A stretch of DNA of 64,000 nucleotides from Setaria digitata (GCA_003640385.1 RCAB01000011.1:62001-126000), one strand, 5' to 3'; counted from the stretch's first letter, positions 38,902 through 51,511 are shown. Translations and numbers: made by a program. The notes: generated from the letters alone by a model not told the origin.

Positions 38902-41900
38902 TTTTCTTTATATATATATACATATATAAAGAAAAAAAAAACCTAAATCTAGACAACGGCCTGGGGTAACAGTGAGAGATTAGTGGAAACCTGAACCTTC
39001 GCACTGAGATTCATAAGAAAAAGTCAAATGAGAAGTTTCAAAACAGATGAAGTAAATAATACCAACATTTTTGGCATTATTGAATCCCTCAAATCAAAAG
39101 CGCTTCCTTTCAGTATCTGCGTAATATCGTTTTTTTGCTTGCGAAGTTTTAATGTATGATGTTTGGGATGTGGGGAAGAAGTACATACAGTTCGACGATC
39201 CAGATCAATGATTGTTAAAGGCCAATGTGATTCCGCACCTGCACCCATAACGGAGATCAACTCAATCTACAAATTAAATTTGCTAATTCTGAAGGAAAAA
39301 GTTTACCTGAACTTCTTTGTTAAAAACTTAAATTTCAATTGAAAATTTCCATTTACAGTCCAGTGGTAGTTTTTGTTTTCATAACATCAAAGTTCTGTAG
39401 AATATAAAACAAAAGAAAGAGATACTCTCTGAATAGCTTGCAGGCGGAGATAGGGAGAATAAGGATGCTGAAACGGCTTAATACACAACCATCGCCATTC
39501 TGGTGCAACAAACAGGCAGAGTGTCAGCAACATCTACGACAAGAAAATACATTCAATTAAAGAACTAAAAAATTTCGTAAAACTTTAGGACAACAAATCT
39601 AAAAAAATAAAATTTACTTTGACCACATCAACTTTCCTGTCACCGACAATAACACAATGTGATTGCGATAAAAGTACGGCTGTTATGGCCTTTGCCAAAA
39701 ATGAATTGTCCTGCAATTTTTCATCGCCAAAATACGTCTGTCGAATCTAGAATCAAAAAATCAAAACATATTTTCCTTTTTTATTGTGTCATTTGTTAAG
39801 AAACTATCTCAAGAGTTGGGAACTTTACAAATTTATTAGAATAAAATTAATTTTAGAAAGAATTTACTATAAGTTCTAAGGAACAGATTAAGCAGTATCT
39901 CAATACAAATATGCGCTACGTTGGAAAATTATTAAAAAGCCTTGGAAATCAATTGCAATCGTGAGAAATTTGAAAAGCAAAATATTTTTTTTTTAATAAC
40001 AGGAAGATCAAAAGAAAAAAAAAATTATTAGCTGAACAATATAATTCACACCCGAATTTCATGAGTATTTCGCATAAATAACGGATAAGCCTCACACACT
40101 CCAAGGAATGACATCAGTTTTGATATTTCTTTGGTTGCGCGACATATGAAATCCTCTATGCTTTCCTGAAAATTTGAAAAGTTCCGATAAAATAATTTAT
40201 AATATTTGTTTGACATTTTCAACGTTTCATGTTGAGAAAATGCATAATTTACTCATTTATTTCACTAATTTAAAAACAACAAGCAGTTACAATAACACAC
40301 ACCGTTAAATATGAAATCCGCAAACGCGGTATAATATCTACGAATGCTTCCTCAATTACATTTTGTCTTTCAGTATACCACTCCCACCTGCAACAAGGTA
40401 AATTTTTACTGCATGTTTATTTCATCCAAAACATAAATCTAAAGTGTCCAGAAAAGTTGAAGGCATCAGCATAAAGTTAAATCTTTCAGTAAAATAAGAG
40501 AAAGGTATAAAAAACTATGTGCTTACTTTGAATAATCACCAAGAAGTGAAATTGCACACATCGAACGGTCACGACGAGCCCCACCATTTGACTGGAATAA
40601 ATATGAACCAACAAAAAGGTGACGTTTCGGCAATAAAGTCAACTTATGTATTATAGGATTAGACGGCATCGGTGTACTGTAAAATTTATTATAGTGCATC
40701 AAACCCTCAGGAACCAGAGTTATTTTATCGTTAGTAATTTATAAAAACAATGGATCTCAAAATATGCTGCAGACCAAGACTTTGAAAGATTCAGTAAATT
40801 TTCTACTAAGGTCCAAATTTTATAATCTGAAGTGATTTCAAAACATTGTAGGTAACAAACCTGCAAATCTGCTCGGAAAGAACAAATTTGGCAACATATT
40901 CTTCGTCAGAAAGATGAACTGTAACACTGTCTCCAATTAAATCACAAAGTGCTTCATAATCAGTATGCCCATCGCACAGAGCAGTTTCAACTTTTTCAAC
41001 ATAATTTTCAGTTGTCTACAAGTAATTTTAGATATCATGTATCACTTAAAAACCACTGTCTCACACTCATTCTACACCTCTACCTCAGTGTTTTAATGAG
41101 CTGATTAACTTGTTGAGAAACAAAACATTTTCGAAGCACAAAACAATCCTCTCCGTTCTCTTTCATTTTTCAGGTAATATCAGCCAGACCTTTAAATGAT
41201 CGATTTTAACTTAAGGCTCAAAGTTGCGGTAAAAATATTCCTATTACTTACAAAATATCTATTTTATTGTTGCATTGTGGTAATGCGACTGTATGATAAA
41301 GTATCTGTTCATATGAAAGACAATAATAAGCAAATAAACTAAGCAAACTTAGTGATTAATAATCTGCGTACTTTGCGATCTAGAAATATAACTATGGAAA
41401 TTCATACACTGTTAGTTGCCACAGTACGACCAACAGCAGGAAAGCATGATTCCCGCGTAACTTCATTTAGTTTAACATTCAGTGTTTCCTTTGTATGTGA
41501 TGATGAGGCCGCCGTACTTAATTCACTATGTATTGAAATAGTGCCAACAATACCTGAATCAATACCAGAAGAAACCATTCCTAAAAATTAGGTGAACATT
41601 TCTTGGCTGTTTGTAGTTCAATATGTGGTAAAGAAAAGACTAGATTATTTAAGGAAGATCAAATTTTGTGAAAATCCTCTAACACCTTGAAACGCATCAC
41701 CGTTTTTGGCAGATATCTCACTATGCAACAGCAACTCCCCAACTCCATTTAGACAGTTCATGTCAGCGACTTCTTCTGCTTGACTTGATGATGATAGATT
41801 CATCTTAAAAGGCGTCAAATCTGATGGTAAAATAAGTCTCGATTTCAACTAATGTAGTTACCACTGAAAGTCAGAAACTGATTAAAGCTTTCTCTAGACT

Positions 41901-43139
41901 GAGAATGAAACATAAACCAAATAACCGGAAATACATGCCTTATGGAATCTACCGTCTTTATCACTGTTTGCTGAACTTTCTAGGTCGCCGCTTCTTGATA
42001 GCGAAGTTAAGCTTGCCTATAATATAATAAGGATGAGAAAAGACAGTGAATTAAACAATTCTGAATTCCCGCAATGAGTGATAACTGACCTTTTCAAAAT
42101 TGTGATCACTAAATAACAATGAAATAAAAAAAATGGAATACTCAGCGTTAAAACTTCGAATATCATGCTATTTAACTATTTTTCTCCTTTAGTTACATTA
42201 TATTAGTAAGATTTTCCTAAAGTCTGAACAATAAAATAAAAAAGATATTGCGTGAACCAAATGTTTCACATGATCATTGTCGCCACCAGTTAACGTAGTA
42301 GTTCCATCAATTGTTGAACGGCTTTCAGTCATGAATTCACCCAAGTACAATCGTTCATCACCGCACATAATCATATTGAAATTATTATGAGGCAATTCAG
42401 AAGTATGCTAGAAATAATCATACAAATATGCAAAAGTTAGAACAAAAAGAGTCAACTCATACATGATTTGAAAACACCATTGCATTATATAACCAAACAG
42501 TATAAAGAATGAAAATAACCAAGAACTAACGTTACAGTGAGAGCAAATTGTATCAACATCAGTGTGAGCACATATACACGTGCTGCAGACTTGCATATCG
42601 GATACTGTTTCTGTCAGAAGTTTATTCTAAAATTATTGTACATTTTAATTCTCACGATAACTCGTTCGGGAAAAACCACCGAAAAAGAAATTGATGGATT
42701 CCTTTCAGAGACAATGCAACTCACCCTGTAGACATCATCAATTTCTTCATAATCTGCAGCACTGCCACCACCCTTGGTCATGGATGAAGTAAGACTCGAA
42801 TCGTCATGTGAACCATCCGATAATGAACTCTTGCCGCTTAATGCAGACTCGTTTATGCTAGTCACTGCTTCCCAAGTGAACCCCAATTCAGGTCCAGTCA
42901 TGTAATCAAATGACGACCACACCACTTTCCGAAGAGCACATGGATGACGGACCGGAACTTGAATTTTGCGTGACGAATCCTGAAGTTCAGCGCTGTCAAT
43001 TAAGTGAAGAGATGAACAAGTGAGGTCGTTAGTCTGCTCTACTCTAAGTGCCAACCTCAATCGCCTCGTAAATCTGAAGGAATGCGTCTGCCTCAACTGC
43101 TTCCGTGACCGTCTCCGTCATTGTCACCGCTGTCACCAT
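38351..43139 (-). CDS. alfa-1: C9orf72 homolog (ALFA-1-like DENN-domain protein)
   Basis: C9orf72-family longin-DENN proteins work with SMCR8 and WDR41 in autophagy, lysosome homeostasis and small-GTPase regulation. Exons in transcript order: 43139-43056, 42979-42725, 42407-42258, 42016-41953, 41820-41686, 41580-41408, 41015-40861, 40676-40527, 40387-40303, 40165-40052, 39746-39618, 39533-39426, 39266-39067, 38850-38689, 38525-38351; all 14 junctions keep phase, 712 residues. Matches to the family: SSFDYMTGPELGFTWEA (longin strand), HLFVGSYLFQSNGGARRDRS, WEWYTERQNVIEEAF, SHCVIVGDRKVDVVK followed by TLCLFVAPEWR, and ENSARALIAYVQD near the C terminus. It is longer than the 481-residue human protein because of Ser/Thr/Glu-rich low-complexity sequence in exons 2-6. 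The start at 43139 is the first ATG after a TTTTAG acceptor. Family call is by pattern memory, not alignment. Confidence 0.87.
38864..38941. repeat. TA microsatellite with adjoining hairpin
   Basis: About 35 bases of (TA)n, then a T run and CTTTATATA, mirrored after a short spacer by ATATAAAG and an A run. It can fold as a hairpin and lies in the intron just before the exon starting at 38850 of the C9orf72 homolog. Confidence 0.85.
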
Positions 43140-44194
43140 CGAAATGCCAGTGACCCGCCGGTAACTACTCCCCGCTTGATACTGTTGAAATATCCCTTAC
43201 GCCAACACCACCCACTCACCTGCTAAAACAATTATTGGGACGCAATGAAACAATCTAATCCCAAACCTACTTGAAACAAAGTGGTATACAGCGTGGTGTA
43301 GTTACCGGAGGTTGTTGTCCGGGTTCGGGGACAGTGGACCTGTTTCTGTCATATCCTGCACTCAAATGGATAACTTTATCATTCCGACTTAGCATATTTT
43401 GGTGACCTTTTATAAAAATGAATGAGCTCTACACAGTTTAGCATGATCTTCAGAGAGTAACTAAATGATGTAATAATCAAGTACATACATTGCGGTAACT
43501 ATATACACGCGTATAGCAAAATTAGGAAAGTTTTTTCTACAAATCACGCAAAAATTAAAAGAAAGCCTTCGCTATTTACTGATCTGATCCATATGGTAGA
43601 TGCGAATAATCGAAATTGGTTCGCTGATCCTCCACTATGAAACAGTTAATCGGATCCCAGGATTTTCTTTTCCTCTCAGATTCTTTTTTGCTCCTGCTAT
43701 GTAGTTACGCTGAAACTCAGCAGTACCTGCAGCTTTTCTGCGTAAGCTTCTGAGCTCAAATGGTTCACTGAAATGTACTAGCACGCTGCGTAAGTGCTTA
43801 TGAAACACGCTTCAGAAAGTTGTTAAGAGAAGTTTGCATGTATTCCTCAGCTTCATAAACATCTGACTTTGTGCAGTTCCGACAGTGTAGAATTAGTCAA
43901 CAGACTGAATGGCCACAGCAATAGGAAGAGCTACGAAGTTGCCATTTTAAGCCAATAAAGTATGGAAATCGGACCAACACACAAAAATAATGCGTGACCT
44001 TTGTGCACGGTGTGACTTCTACGATATGGGAAACGATAAAGTTTTAATAATAAGATGGCACTGGCTTTGCAAAATGACATTCTATTGATATGTAGGTGCA
44101 AAGTAAAAGCGCAACTTGAAAACAAAGAATAGGTGCAAGATGATATATGCGTCTTAGCAAATGAAGGAATTCATATATTTCCTTGGTGGTCTAT
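43140..44194. other. Intergenic between PTP 3' end and C9orf72-homolog 5' end
   Basis: Expected promoter and 5' UTR of the C9orf72 homolog and 3' UTR of the phosphatase. The part near 43000-43340 is less AT-rich than average. An acceptor-like TTTTAG on the minus strand lies near 43221, upstream of the start codon. No separate gene is supported. Confidence 0.5.
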
Positions 44195-47100
44195 TCATTT
44201 TTTATTCTTACGACTTCTTTCTTGGCGTTTCCGTGCAATGAGATCGTCGTATTCTTTAATTAGTGATATTATATCTGGACTTTTCATCAGCAAATCCTCT
44301 GCTAGCAAAATCTCGATGACCATCCGGTAGATGAATAAATATTGCTAGAAGATTCGTTGTAGTAAAATAGAATGTAATGTAAACTATTACTGTTTTAAAT
44401 TCACATTATAATTATTTCTTAATAGGTTGACAACGTTCGGTTGCAATTTGTACAAAATTATTTTNATTCTTAATTAATAATTCTTATTATTTCTTAATAG
44501 GTTGACAACGTTCGGTTGCAATTTGTACAAAATTATTTTATTTGCTTTAATTGTCTGATATTTTAATTATTTAGCAAAAAGTAGTGGCACTACATCTCTT
44601 CAATGGCTAGGATTTAGAACCGAACTTACTTTCCTTTTCAGTGCAGATTCTTAAGCTGTATTCTTCATCCCCTAATGGTTTGTTCTTCCGTCATCATACA
44701 AAAAAAGTTTTTCAGTTTTTAAAATGTCCCCAAAAAATTACAACTTTAGACTCATGCAAGCGAAAGACTGCAAACTCTATGTGAAGCATTCTATCTGAAG
44801 TCCGTCCTGAAGTTATGACAATGATACCTGATCATTCTGCACTGCATGCATTCGTTGATCGCGCAGTTCTTTGACCACATCAGAAATTGAAAGATTTTCA
44901 GAATGCTTTAGTCGATCAACTGCCATAAGTATAGCCGCAAATGTACCTGTCCTACAATTTCAGGAATCTAATTACATTTCCCTTCGAGCACCCTTCACAT
45001 GATGATCTTACTTGTTGAATTATGGCTGACCACAGGTAATAAAAATCACGACCTTCTTGTTCCCCAGAAAAAAGGAAATCCCTCCCTTCGGAAAAGAATG
45101 TGCTTATTGTAATCAAATAGGAAGCATTTGCTGCTTTCAAATATCTTAACAATTTTTTTCCCGTATTCACTGATTGACACCAAAGATTTCTTTTTTGTTA
45201 AACTAATTAACAATCGAAAACTCGCATTCCTCGTCTCACTTTAATTTTCATTTCAAAGTTCATTTTAAAATCAGTTACCTTCCAATCCCAGCGCTACAAT
45301 GCACTATTACGGGCTTTTTTCCGGAAAATTTTAAAGCAGTCGCTTGTAGTTCGCGGCACACCGGTGTTGACTCGGCCACAAAGTGATCTGGCCAACCGCC
45401 ATACAATAAGTGCAACACCTTCAAATGACAAATGCAACAAGTGATAGAACCAGTGTTGGTCCGCAAGCTTTGGATAATCGTCTTACAGCAGCATTTTTGT
45501 TGATGGATGTCTTTTATAATATTTTATTTTTAATATTTTAAACCAATTTTGAATTACATTTTTCTTTGGGTTTGTATTTGTTAGTAAAAAATAATCTGCC
45601 TAAAATCTAATAAGTTTAATATAACTGACCTATCGATCTTATCCTGCTCGAAAATTAGTACAAGTAAAAAAAAGACTTGCAAAAACTAACTTTCCAGTAT
45701 TAAACTGGCCTAAAGAAGATTTCAAACAAAATTTTTCACTAACTTCATGCTTTTTATCTTTGTAAACAGCTTGTATTTTGGTTCGGTAAACTTTTCGAAG
45801 TTGCGCCATAGGTGAAGTTTTTTCAATAATTTTGACACGAATAGCTCCATAATCTTTCCATTCCGAATCAATTTTCGGAAAATACTCGGTACATTGAGTT
45901 TTGCCTTCCTCACTCCATTGACATAACTGTACTATTACCTGTAAAATTTCAAAGCTATACAGCCTTAACTCGAGACAATAGGAAGAGCTCCGGAAAAAGC
46001 CTTGGATGTTATTTTATTTTGCGTAGGTCATTTCTTCGATGGAAATCTTGTAAAGCCCGAGTTCTGATCGCAAATGATCAGGAAACACCAGTTTTTGAAG
46101 GAAGTGCTGTACTGACCTTTGAATCTTCTTGTATAACCATACACCAGAAATCTTCAACAGTATTTGGTAATGGTCCTTGAGCGCAAATAATATTAATATT
46201 TTCGCTAATTTGTACGTATGAAGCGTGATAATAGTCATCACCTGTTATTTATTTCCTTCTTTACGTCAATTTCAGCCTCATGTTTCAGTTCAGAATTCAA
46301 TTTCAGCCACTTTTGCAATCTCTTTTCCAACGCCAACTAGATCACATTGGAAACAATTGTTTTTTTTTTTTTTATGAAGTGATCCAAATTCACAGAACTG
46401 ATATTGTTTAATTACATCAGAATCTCATACCGTCTGATGTGTTCTTGAGCACTACTCTTGTTTTATCCAGCAACTTGACATCCTCGAATCTTAATTTTAT
46501 ATAAATTTCCGATTTCCCCTTCCTTTATTTTGCAAAATCAATTGTTATGAAGAGATATGTTGGAGTTCAAAATATCTGGAAACTAGAATTCACCTGTTTT
46601 TGTCGTAATTCTTGTCGGCCTCCCATGCGGCCATCGTTCCAACAGGAGTATACGCTCTTACTGTAGTAACAAACTCTCTTCTTATGTTTCGAATACCCAT
46701 TTCAATCACCTGGTCAGCCCAAAGTTCACAAGGGGTTTTCTTCTTGTCTGGTTCGGAATATTTTGCTATCGATTTATTCAATTTTTCCTGAACTGATTAT
46801 CTCAGAGACAAAAATTTTGTATTCTCTCACAGAAGAAAAAAATGAACAAAATAAACTGTTTAACATTTATTCAAATTATTAAAATTTATCAGCATTTTCT
46901 TATAAGGAACCTGTTAGAACAGCGCCTGTCAATGATGAGTTTTGTATCGAAATTGCACCAAATATTTTTAATGAAAAAAGTTAGCTAAGTTGTGGGGCAA
47001 GGCCCAGCCAAAGGGTCTTGAAGTTAAATTCGAACGTTCCGGTGAAATTGAGCTACTAAATCAAAGCGAACATTTTTCGAATTCTCCACACTTTGAGGGC

Positions 47101-47236
47101 TCTATTTAATTGTTACTTTACTTACTAATGATTTATGAACAAATTTTTTTCCAATGGGAGTCCGAAAGTCACTTTGAATTGCGTGACGACGACCAACACC
47201 CTTCGATTGTCTTTTCTCATCAACTGAGCATACCAT
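44195..47236 (-). CDS. Cytosolic protein tyrosine phosphatase, nematode non-receptor type
   Basis: Removes phosphate from phosphotyrosine; nematodes carry a large family of such compact single-domain enzymes. Exons in transcript order: 47236-47126, 46787-46594, 46489-46431, 46241-46117, 45938-45744, 45418-45279, 44951-44828, 44344-44195; all in phase, 365 residues. A basic N-terminal segment of about 70 residues precedes the domain. Landmarks: EDVKLLDKTRVVLKN, the substrate-side motif YYHASYV (usually YINASYV), QGPLPNTVEDFW, the WPD loop GGWPDH with its acid Asp, and the P-loop VHCSAGIGRTGTF with catalytic Cys and Arg. AVQNDQQYLFIYR closes the domain, and a Lys/Arg-rich tail ends the protein (IARKRQERSRKNKK). 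All catalytic residues are present, so it should be active. The start follows a TCTTTAG acceptor by 24 bases. Confidence 0.95.
44411..44539. repeat. 54-bp duplication flanking a single N
   Basis: 44411-44464 and 44486-44539 are identical 54-base copies; the N is at 44465, immediately after the first copy. It lies in the last intron of the phosphatase gene. Confidence 0.92.
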
Positions 47237-48265
47237 TCTTCCCTTAGTTGTCGTTGGTCGCTAAAGATTCAGCGTCAGCTAACAAAGATTAAGACTAGAT
47301 TCGTATTCTGATTCTAGTCCTAAGCTTCAGCATAGATTTTTCCTTCGATCAGACATTTTGGAAGAATTCTCCACTTTTTTTTCAAAAGTTATTGTAGTAA
47401 TTCCATTAAAACTCCTAGCATCAAACCATTTTTGGCGGCATCTTCTCACGACCATAAGTGTCTCACTCTCGACAAGGGACACGAATTATGGAAAATTAAA
47501 AATAAATTGAGGCGACAATTTTAGCCCTATTTTAATGCTCTATGGATTTGCATAATTTATTACCAAAAACAAAAGAATGCATAAAGGATTAAAATCAGTA
47601 ACTTGATTTCATTTTTTATTACAAATAAAAAACAACGAAAATTTGAATAGTAAATTCGATTTTCAATTTATTTTCCAGAATTGATATTCGCTTCTGGCAT
47701 TAATTAAATTTCTCAATTTATTTGTAGAACCTAAAAATGTGAAAATTTTTCGCGCATTCCTATTTTTTTAATCATTAGCCATAGTTTCAGGGAAATGTAA
47801 TTTCAATCCAACAAAGTGTATCACGTTTTTAATGAATGTGCAAAAACAAAGAGAAAATGCTGAAAAGACAATTAATGAGCATAGACAAAGTTGACACGGA
47901 CAAACTTGTTACAAATGAGACACTTTCAGATGCATTCAGGAAGAGCTATTTGTCGTGATAATTTCAACCACACAATTACTGCGGCGGTAACTAAAAGAAT
48001 TTTGCTTCTTACAGCTGCTGCTGATTTTGTTCTTCCCGCAGGTTGACAGTCCTAAAATGAAGCATTAGGAATAGAAATACTTTAATTTCACTTCTAAATT
48101 CTGGCTTCAATTCAATTTCTTGCAGGTTATTGGTCATTATTTGGTAAATTTGCTGTTATGCAAAATTTACTGAACATTTCGACCATTTCTCGAAATTTTA
48201 ATAAATTCTGATAAAGTCTTGAACATCTTTCCTGCGTGATAATTGTTTACTTCTTCTTCAGTTTT
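47237..48265. other. Intergenic; possible alternative 3' exon of the Gln-rich gene
   Basis: Upstream of the phosphatase and downstream of the Gln/Pro-rich gene, both minus. On the minus strand a TTTTAG acceptor near 48053 opens two coding-looking frames. One ends within 14 codons in a Gln-rich peptide (REEQNQQQL). The other runs to about 47929. Either could be an alternative 3' exon of the gene at 48266-49512. Confidence 0.35.
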
Positions 48266-49512
48266 TCAAGGTATGCGAAAACTTCTTGTTCTTCCACTCA
48301 TTACGTGTAGGTTCTTGTAGATGTTATCCTATATAAAGAAAAACAAAAACAAGGCATACATCATTCAGCTGTGGTTGAGGGTTAGGAAGAGAAGTAAACA
48401 AGTGTTTAGATTTCGGTTGTTCATTTGGCCCAGAAGGTATCATCCACTGTTGCTGCTGCTGCTGCTGCACAGGTGCAAAATTAATTGGTTGCAGCCCACT
48501 TATTCCACTAAATGCAGATTGTTGTGGCATAAGCTGAAAAAAACTACTGTTGCGGGATATGTAAGCAGAAAGTTCAAATTCATCTGCATTGGAATTATTC
48601 ATGTAGCCAGAGATCAATTAAACTGTTAATTGTTCTAGCCGTTCACATTTGATAATAGTTGAATAGGTATTTGTTGATGGGTAGGTGGTACACCGTAGAG
48701 TGGAAAAGATGCTTGTATCGGTATTGGCACCATCGCTGCTGTTCTCTGAAATTGGGAAGAACTGAGAAATTATAAAATTAATTGCCAAAAAATTACAAAA
48801 AATGAAAGTTTTCACAGGGGAAATTGCAGAAATTTGGCAAATTTTTCCTTATTCAATACTTTTTTACTTTCATTGGACAGCAAGAGGCTATCTGAGAGAG
48901 CTGACTTTCTTAAAAACATTGAAATTTTTATATAAAGCGTAAGTCAAAGATATGTTACCTTACCTTATCATCTGCCGGCGAATTTGCTGAATGACAAATA
49001 TTTGCGAACAAGTTGAATTCTTCCACATACCCAAGTTTCCTAAGATACTCAATTGCTGCTTTGTCGTCTACAGGTACTATCACCTCTGCTGAAAACTTCT
49101 TAAATATTTCAATCTTTGTCGTCTCTTCACTTTTAAATTGTTTTCACGGATTTGTCAAACGATCATATCACCAATTTCTTTAACCTCAGCTTCACTTTCC
49201 AGAAGCTGTTCATAATAGAACTCGGGTAAACTTTGAATCTATGTATAAAATGCCTTCAAATTTAAAGTCAGAAATTCGAGATAATAAGACACGAATTAAT
49301 TATAGTTTACTGCAACGCAAGGAGGCTTACCCATTTGTCGTTTTCGACGTCTATTTTTTGCTGAAAACATACCTGAAACTTCAGCTTGAATAAGTGCGAA
49401 TTTTAAGGCATATATTTCAAATATTAGAAATAAAAGATAAAATAAAATTTCTGGATAAAATAATGCAAAGGAAAATTACGGAAATGGATAGCATCTCCAG
49501 AAAAGTAAGCAT
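48266..49512 (-). CDS. Gln/Pro-rich protein of unknown function
   Basis: Exons in transcript order: 49512-49480, 49384-49331, 49238-49172, 49088-48964, 48745-48647, 48533-48360, 48328-48266, in phase, about 204 residues. The N-terminal half is helical and acidic (LPEFYYEQLLESEAEVKE, DDKAAIEYLRKLGYVEEF); the C-terminal half is Gln/Pro/Ser-rich with a run of seven Gln (coded mainly by CAG) at about 48454-48474. No family is recognised. Several nested in-frame acceptors surround the exon starting at 49384, so its 5' boundary is uncertain. The start at 49512 is the first ATG after a TTGCTAG acceptor. The 3' end is also uncertain because a downstream exon near 48050 is open. A short Cys-rich frame just upstream (49833-49979) is treated separately. 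Confidence 0.6.
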
Positions 49513-49832
49513 TTTGTCTTGCTGTTGCTGGAGTAATTTTAATACTAGCAAAATAAGTAAACGAAGCGAAAAATTACGGATTATTCATAAAAACTTGTGA
49601 ATTGTTCACAAAAATATCGAATATACCTAAAATCAATTCTAACTGCATAAAGTACAGGTTGATTTGTTTCTGTATAAATTCAGAAGTTGTTTTCAAACGA
49701 GTGAATGTTTGTAAAAAGCACTGGTCAACAAAAATTGAAGCTTAATGCAATCAGAAATATTTGCTTTATTCATATTTTGAATTTCATTATTTGAATTAAA
49801 TTTTTCGTGATCTACTGGAGCTATAAATAAAG

Positions 49833-49990
49833 TTACTTATCTGAAATAATAGGGCATGGCAAAAGCTGACCAACTTTTACATTACATGGGCAATGATCAA
49901 AGGGTACCACAGGACAAGTTGTTGGAGCAGTTGTACAGGGACATGGAATGCATTGTCGTACCGGAAGTACCATTTTCATGGTCTTGGCCC
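49833..49990 (-). CDS. Candidate short Cys-rich exon
   Basis: A minus-strand frame after an ACTTTAG acceptor, with an in-frame ATG at 49979 and stop at 49833, 48 codons. It has eight Cys in pairs with Pro (CIPCPC, HCPC). It could be a tiny gene, or an alternative last exon of the secreted protein just upstream. Joined to that gene in phase it would read in a different frame and end sooner. There is no homology to decide. Confidence 0.25.
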
Positions 49991-50182
49991 TAAAGTTTTA
50001 TTTATTCAAATGTTTACGGTGAAGCAAAAACCCCTTAATAAAGCCCAGTGTGTTTTATGTATGCAATAGCAAATTAAATAACATGAATTGTTCCCATGAA
50101 AGAGTCATAGCATTGAAATAACCCCGATTGTTATTGCTTTTTAATTTAATTTAATTTTTTTTTTAAGAGTGGGATCAAAATT

Positions 50183-51511
50183 TTATGCGTTTATTGGAAG
50201 CTCGGACAGATTCGGCTTGAAAGATTCGGCTAGCTTTAAGGGCTGCGGCCTGGCTGAATCTGCTTGTGTTGTAAGCTTTTCATTGCAAACTCCCTGAAAA
50301 TATTCCAATCATTTGCAATTGCTCCCGAATATGTTTTTGCAGCGTGACCCGGGCGCATATGCAAATGTGTTGAATCAGATGTTTTGGCTATAAGCTGAGA
50401 GAAATGCAACCAATACTGCTTCCGCGACGAAAAAAGAGAAATTTAGGCTGGAGGCTGCTCATTTTTACCTCCCTCACAGAATTGTTCTTTCCAGGACATC
50501 TGCTTCTGCAACAGTCCAAAATTTCATTAACTTTAGTTTGCAGAGCGTGCAGTTTTTGCATTATGCCAACTTGCCAGTTGTCACTTTTGACGGATGGCGT
50601 TGTTGGGTGGACAGGCTGAAATATTTAAACGCTCATCATTTCTTCGCTCATCATTTAAATTATCACTGAAGGAACGTAATGTTTTCTAATTTTTCAACGG
50701 TTACTTTTTTTCAATCATATCTTTTTAAAAATTTTTTTTTGCTTTTCAAATTTTCTGACTAAGTCTTTATTTTAGCTTTGTAAGTTTCAGTGCGAAGATG
50801 GTTTTTAATTTCAAATCATTTGCAACTCTCGACTATCAGCAATAATGAAATGCATGCAAATCCATCATTGATCCATGTAAAATCAATATTTTTTGAAATT
50901 ATTATCATTTAAATATGATGCGGTTCATTTTTCACATTTGTTTTTTGTAATTATATCTTTCGCTATGAGAATTCTATTCATTCATTTCTTTTCTTTTTTA
51001 TTTCGAAAAAAAAAATTTAAAATTCTTCAGGCAGATTTGATGAGCTCAAAAATAGAGAAAAATGTCAATTTGGTAGAATTAAACGTGAAGTAAAATATAA
51101 ATCAATAATACGCTCAATTTCAGTAATTTTCTTACAGTTTGGAAAGGTCAGCTACTTACCGTCTGCCGATGGATTTTTGCTGAGCTGCTAGATGATCTTA
51201 AATTCGAAGCTGAAATAAAATGGTTTTATTGCGGTACTTTTGTTATTGGTCCATTTATTAGCAAAATGGTCGTGAAATAAAATATTTAAAACTTATGGTA
51301 TTTATGAAAAAATTGCTTCAAAAAAAAAAAATAAATTCAAAATGTTTTTAATTTACTTACTGAAAAATAGTTGTCTAGAGACTGAGTTTAAAAAAAAAAA
51401 AATGATAAAGGAACACTTACAAGTTGTTCTAAACTGTATATTTTCACTAGTAACGTGCACTGTAAAAGCGTTCTGGAACAGTAGTAAGATCAATGTAATA
51501 ACTTCCTTCAT
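50183..51511 (-). CDS. Small secreted protein, family not recognised
   Basis: Four exons in phase: 51511-51421, 51209-51160, 50615-50469, 50293-50183, 132 residues. It starts with a clear signal peptide (ITLILLLFQNAFTVHV) directly after a TTACAG acceptor two bases before the ATG, as in a trans-spliced message. The middle holds a Ser-rich linker and an amphipathic segment (QKLHALQTKVNEILD). A Cys cluster (CCRSRCPG, then VCNEK) gives four Cys in all, which could form two disulphides. The tail is Pro-rich. I do not recognise a family. It could be an excretory-secretory product or a neuropeptide-like precursor, but no dibasic-Gly processing sites are seen. Confidence 0.6.

Noticed and set aside
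41352..41591. Plus-strand open frame of 79 codons
   Set aside because: Its reverse complement is exon 6 of the C9orf72 homolog, which is in phase with its neighbours.
49361..49372. A 12-base intron between two mini-exons of the Gln-rich gene
   Set aside because: Far too short to be spliced; the frame is open through it, so it is one exon with alternative acceptors.
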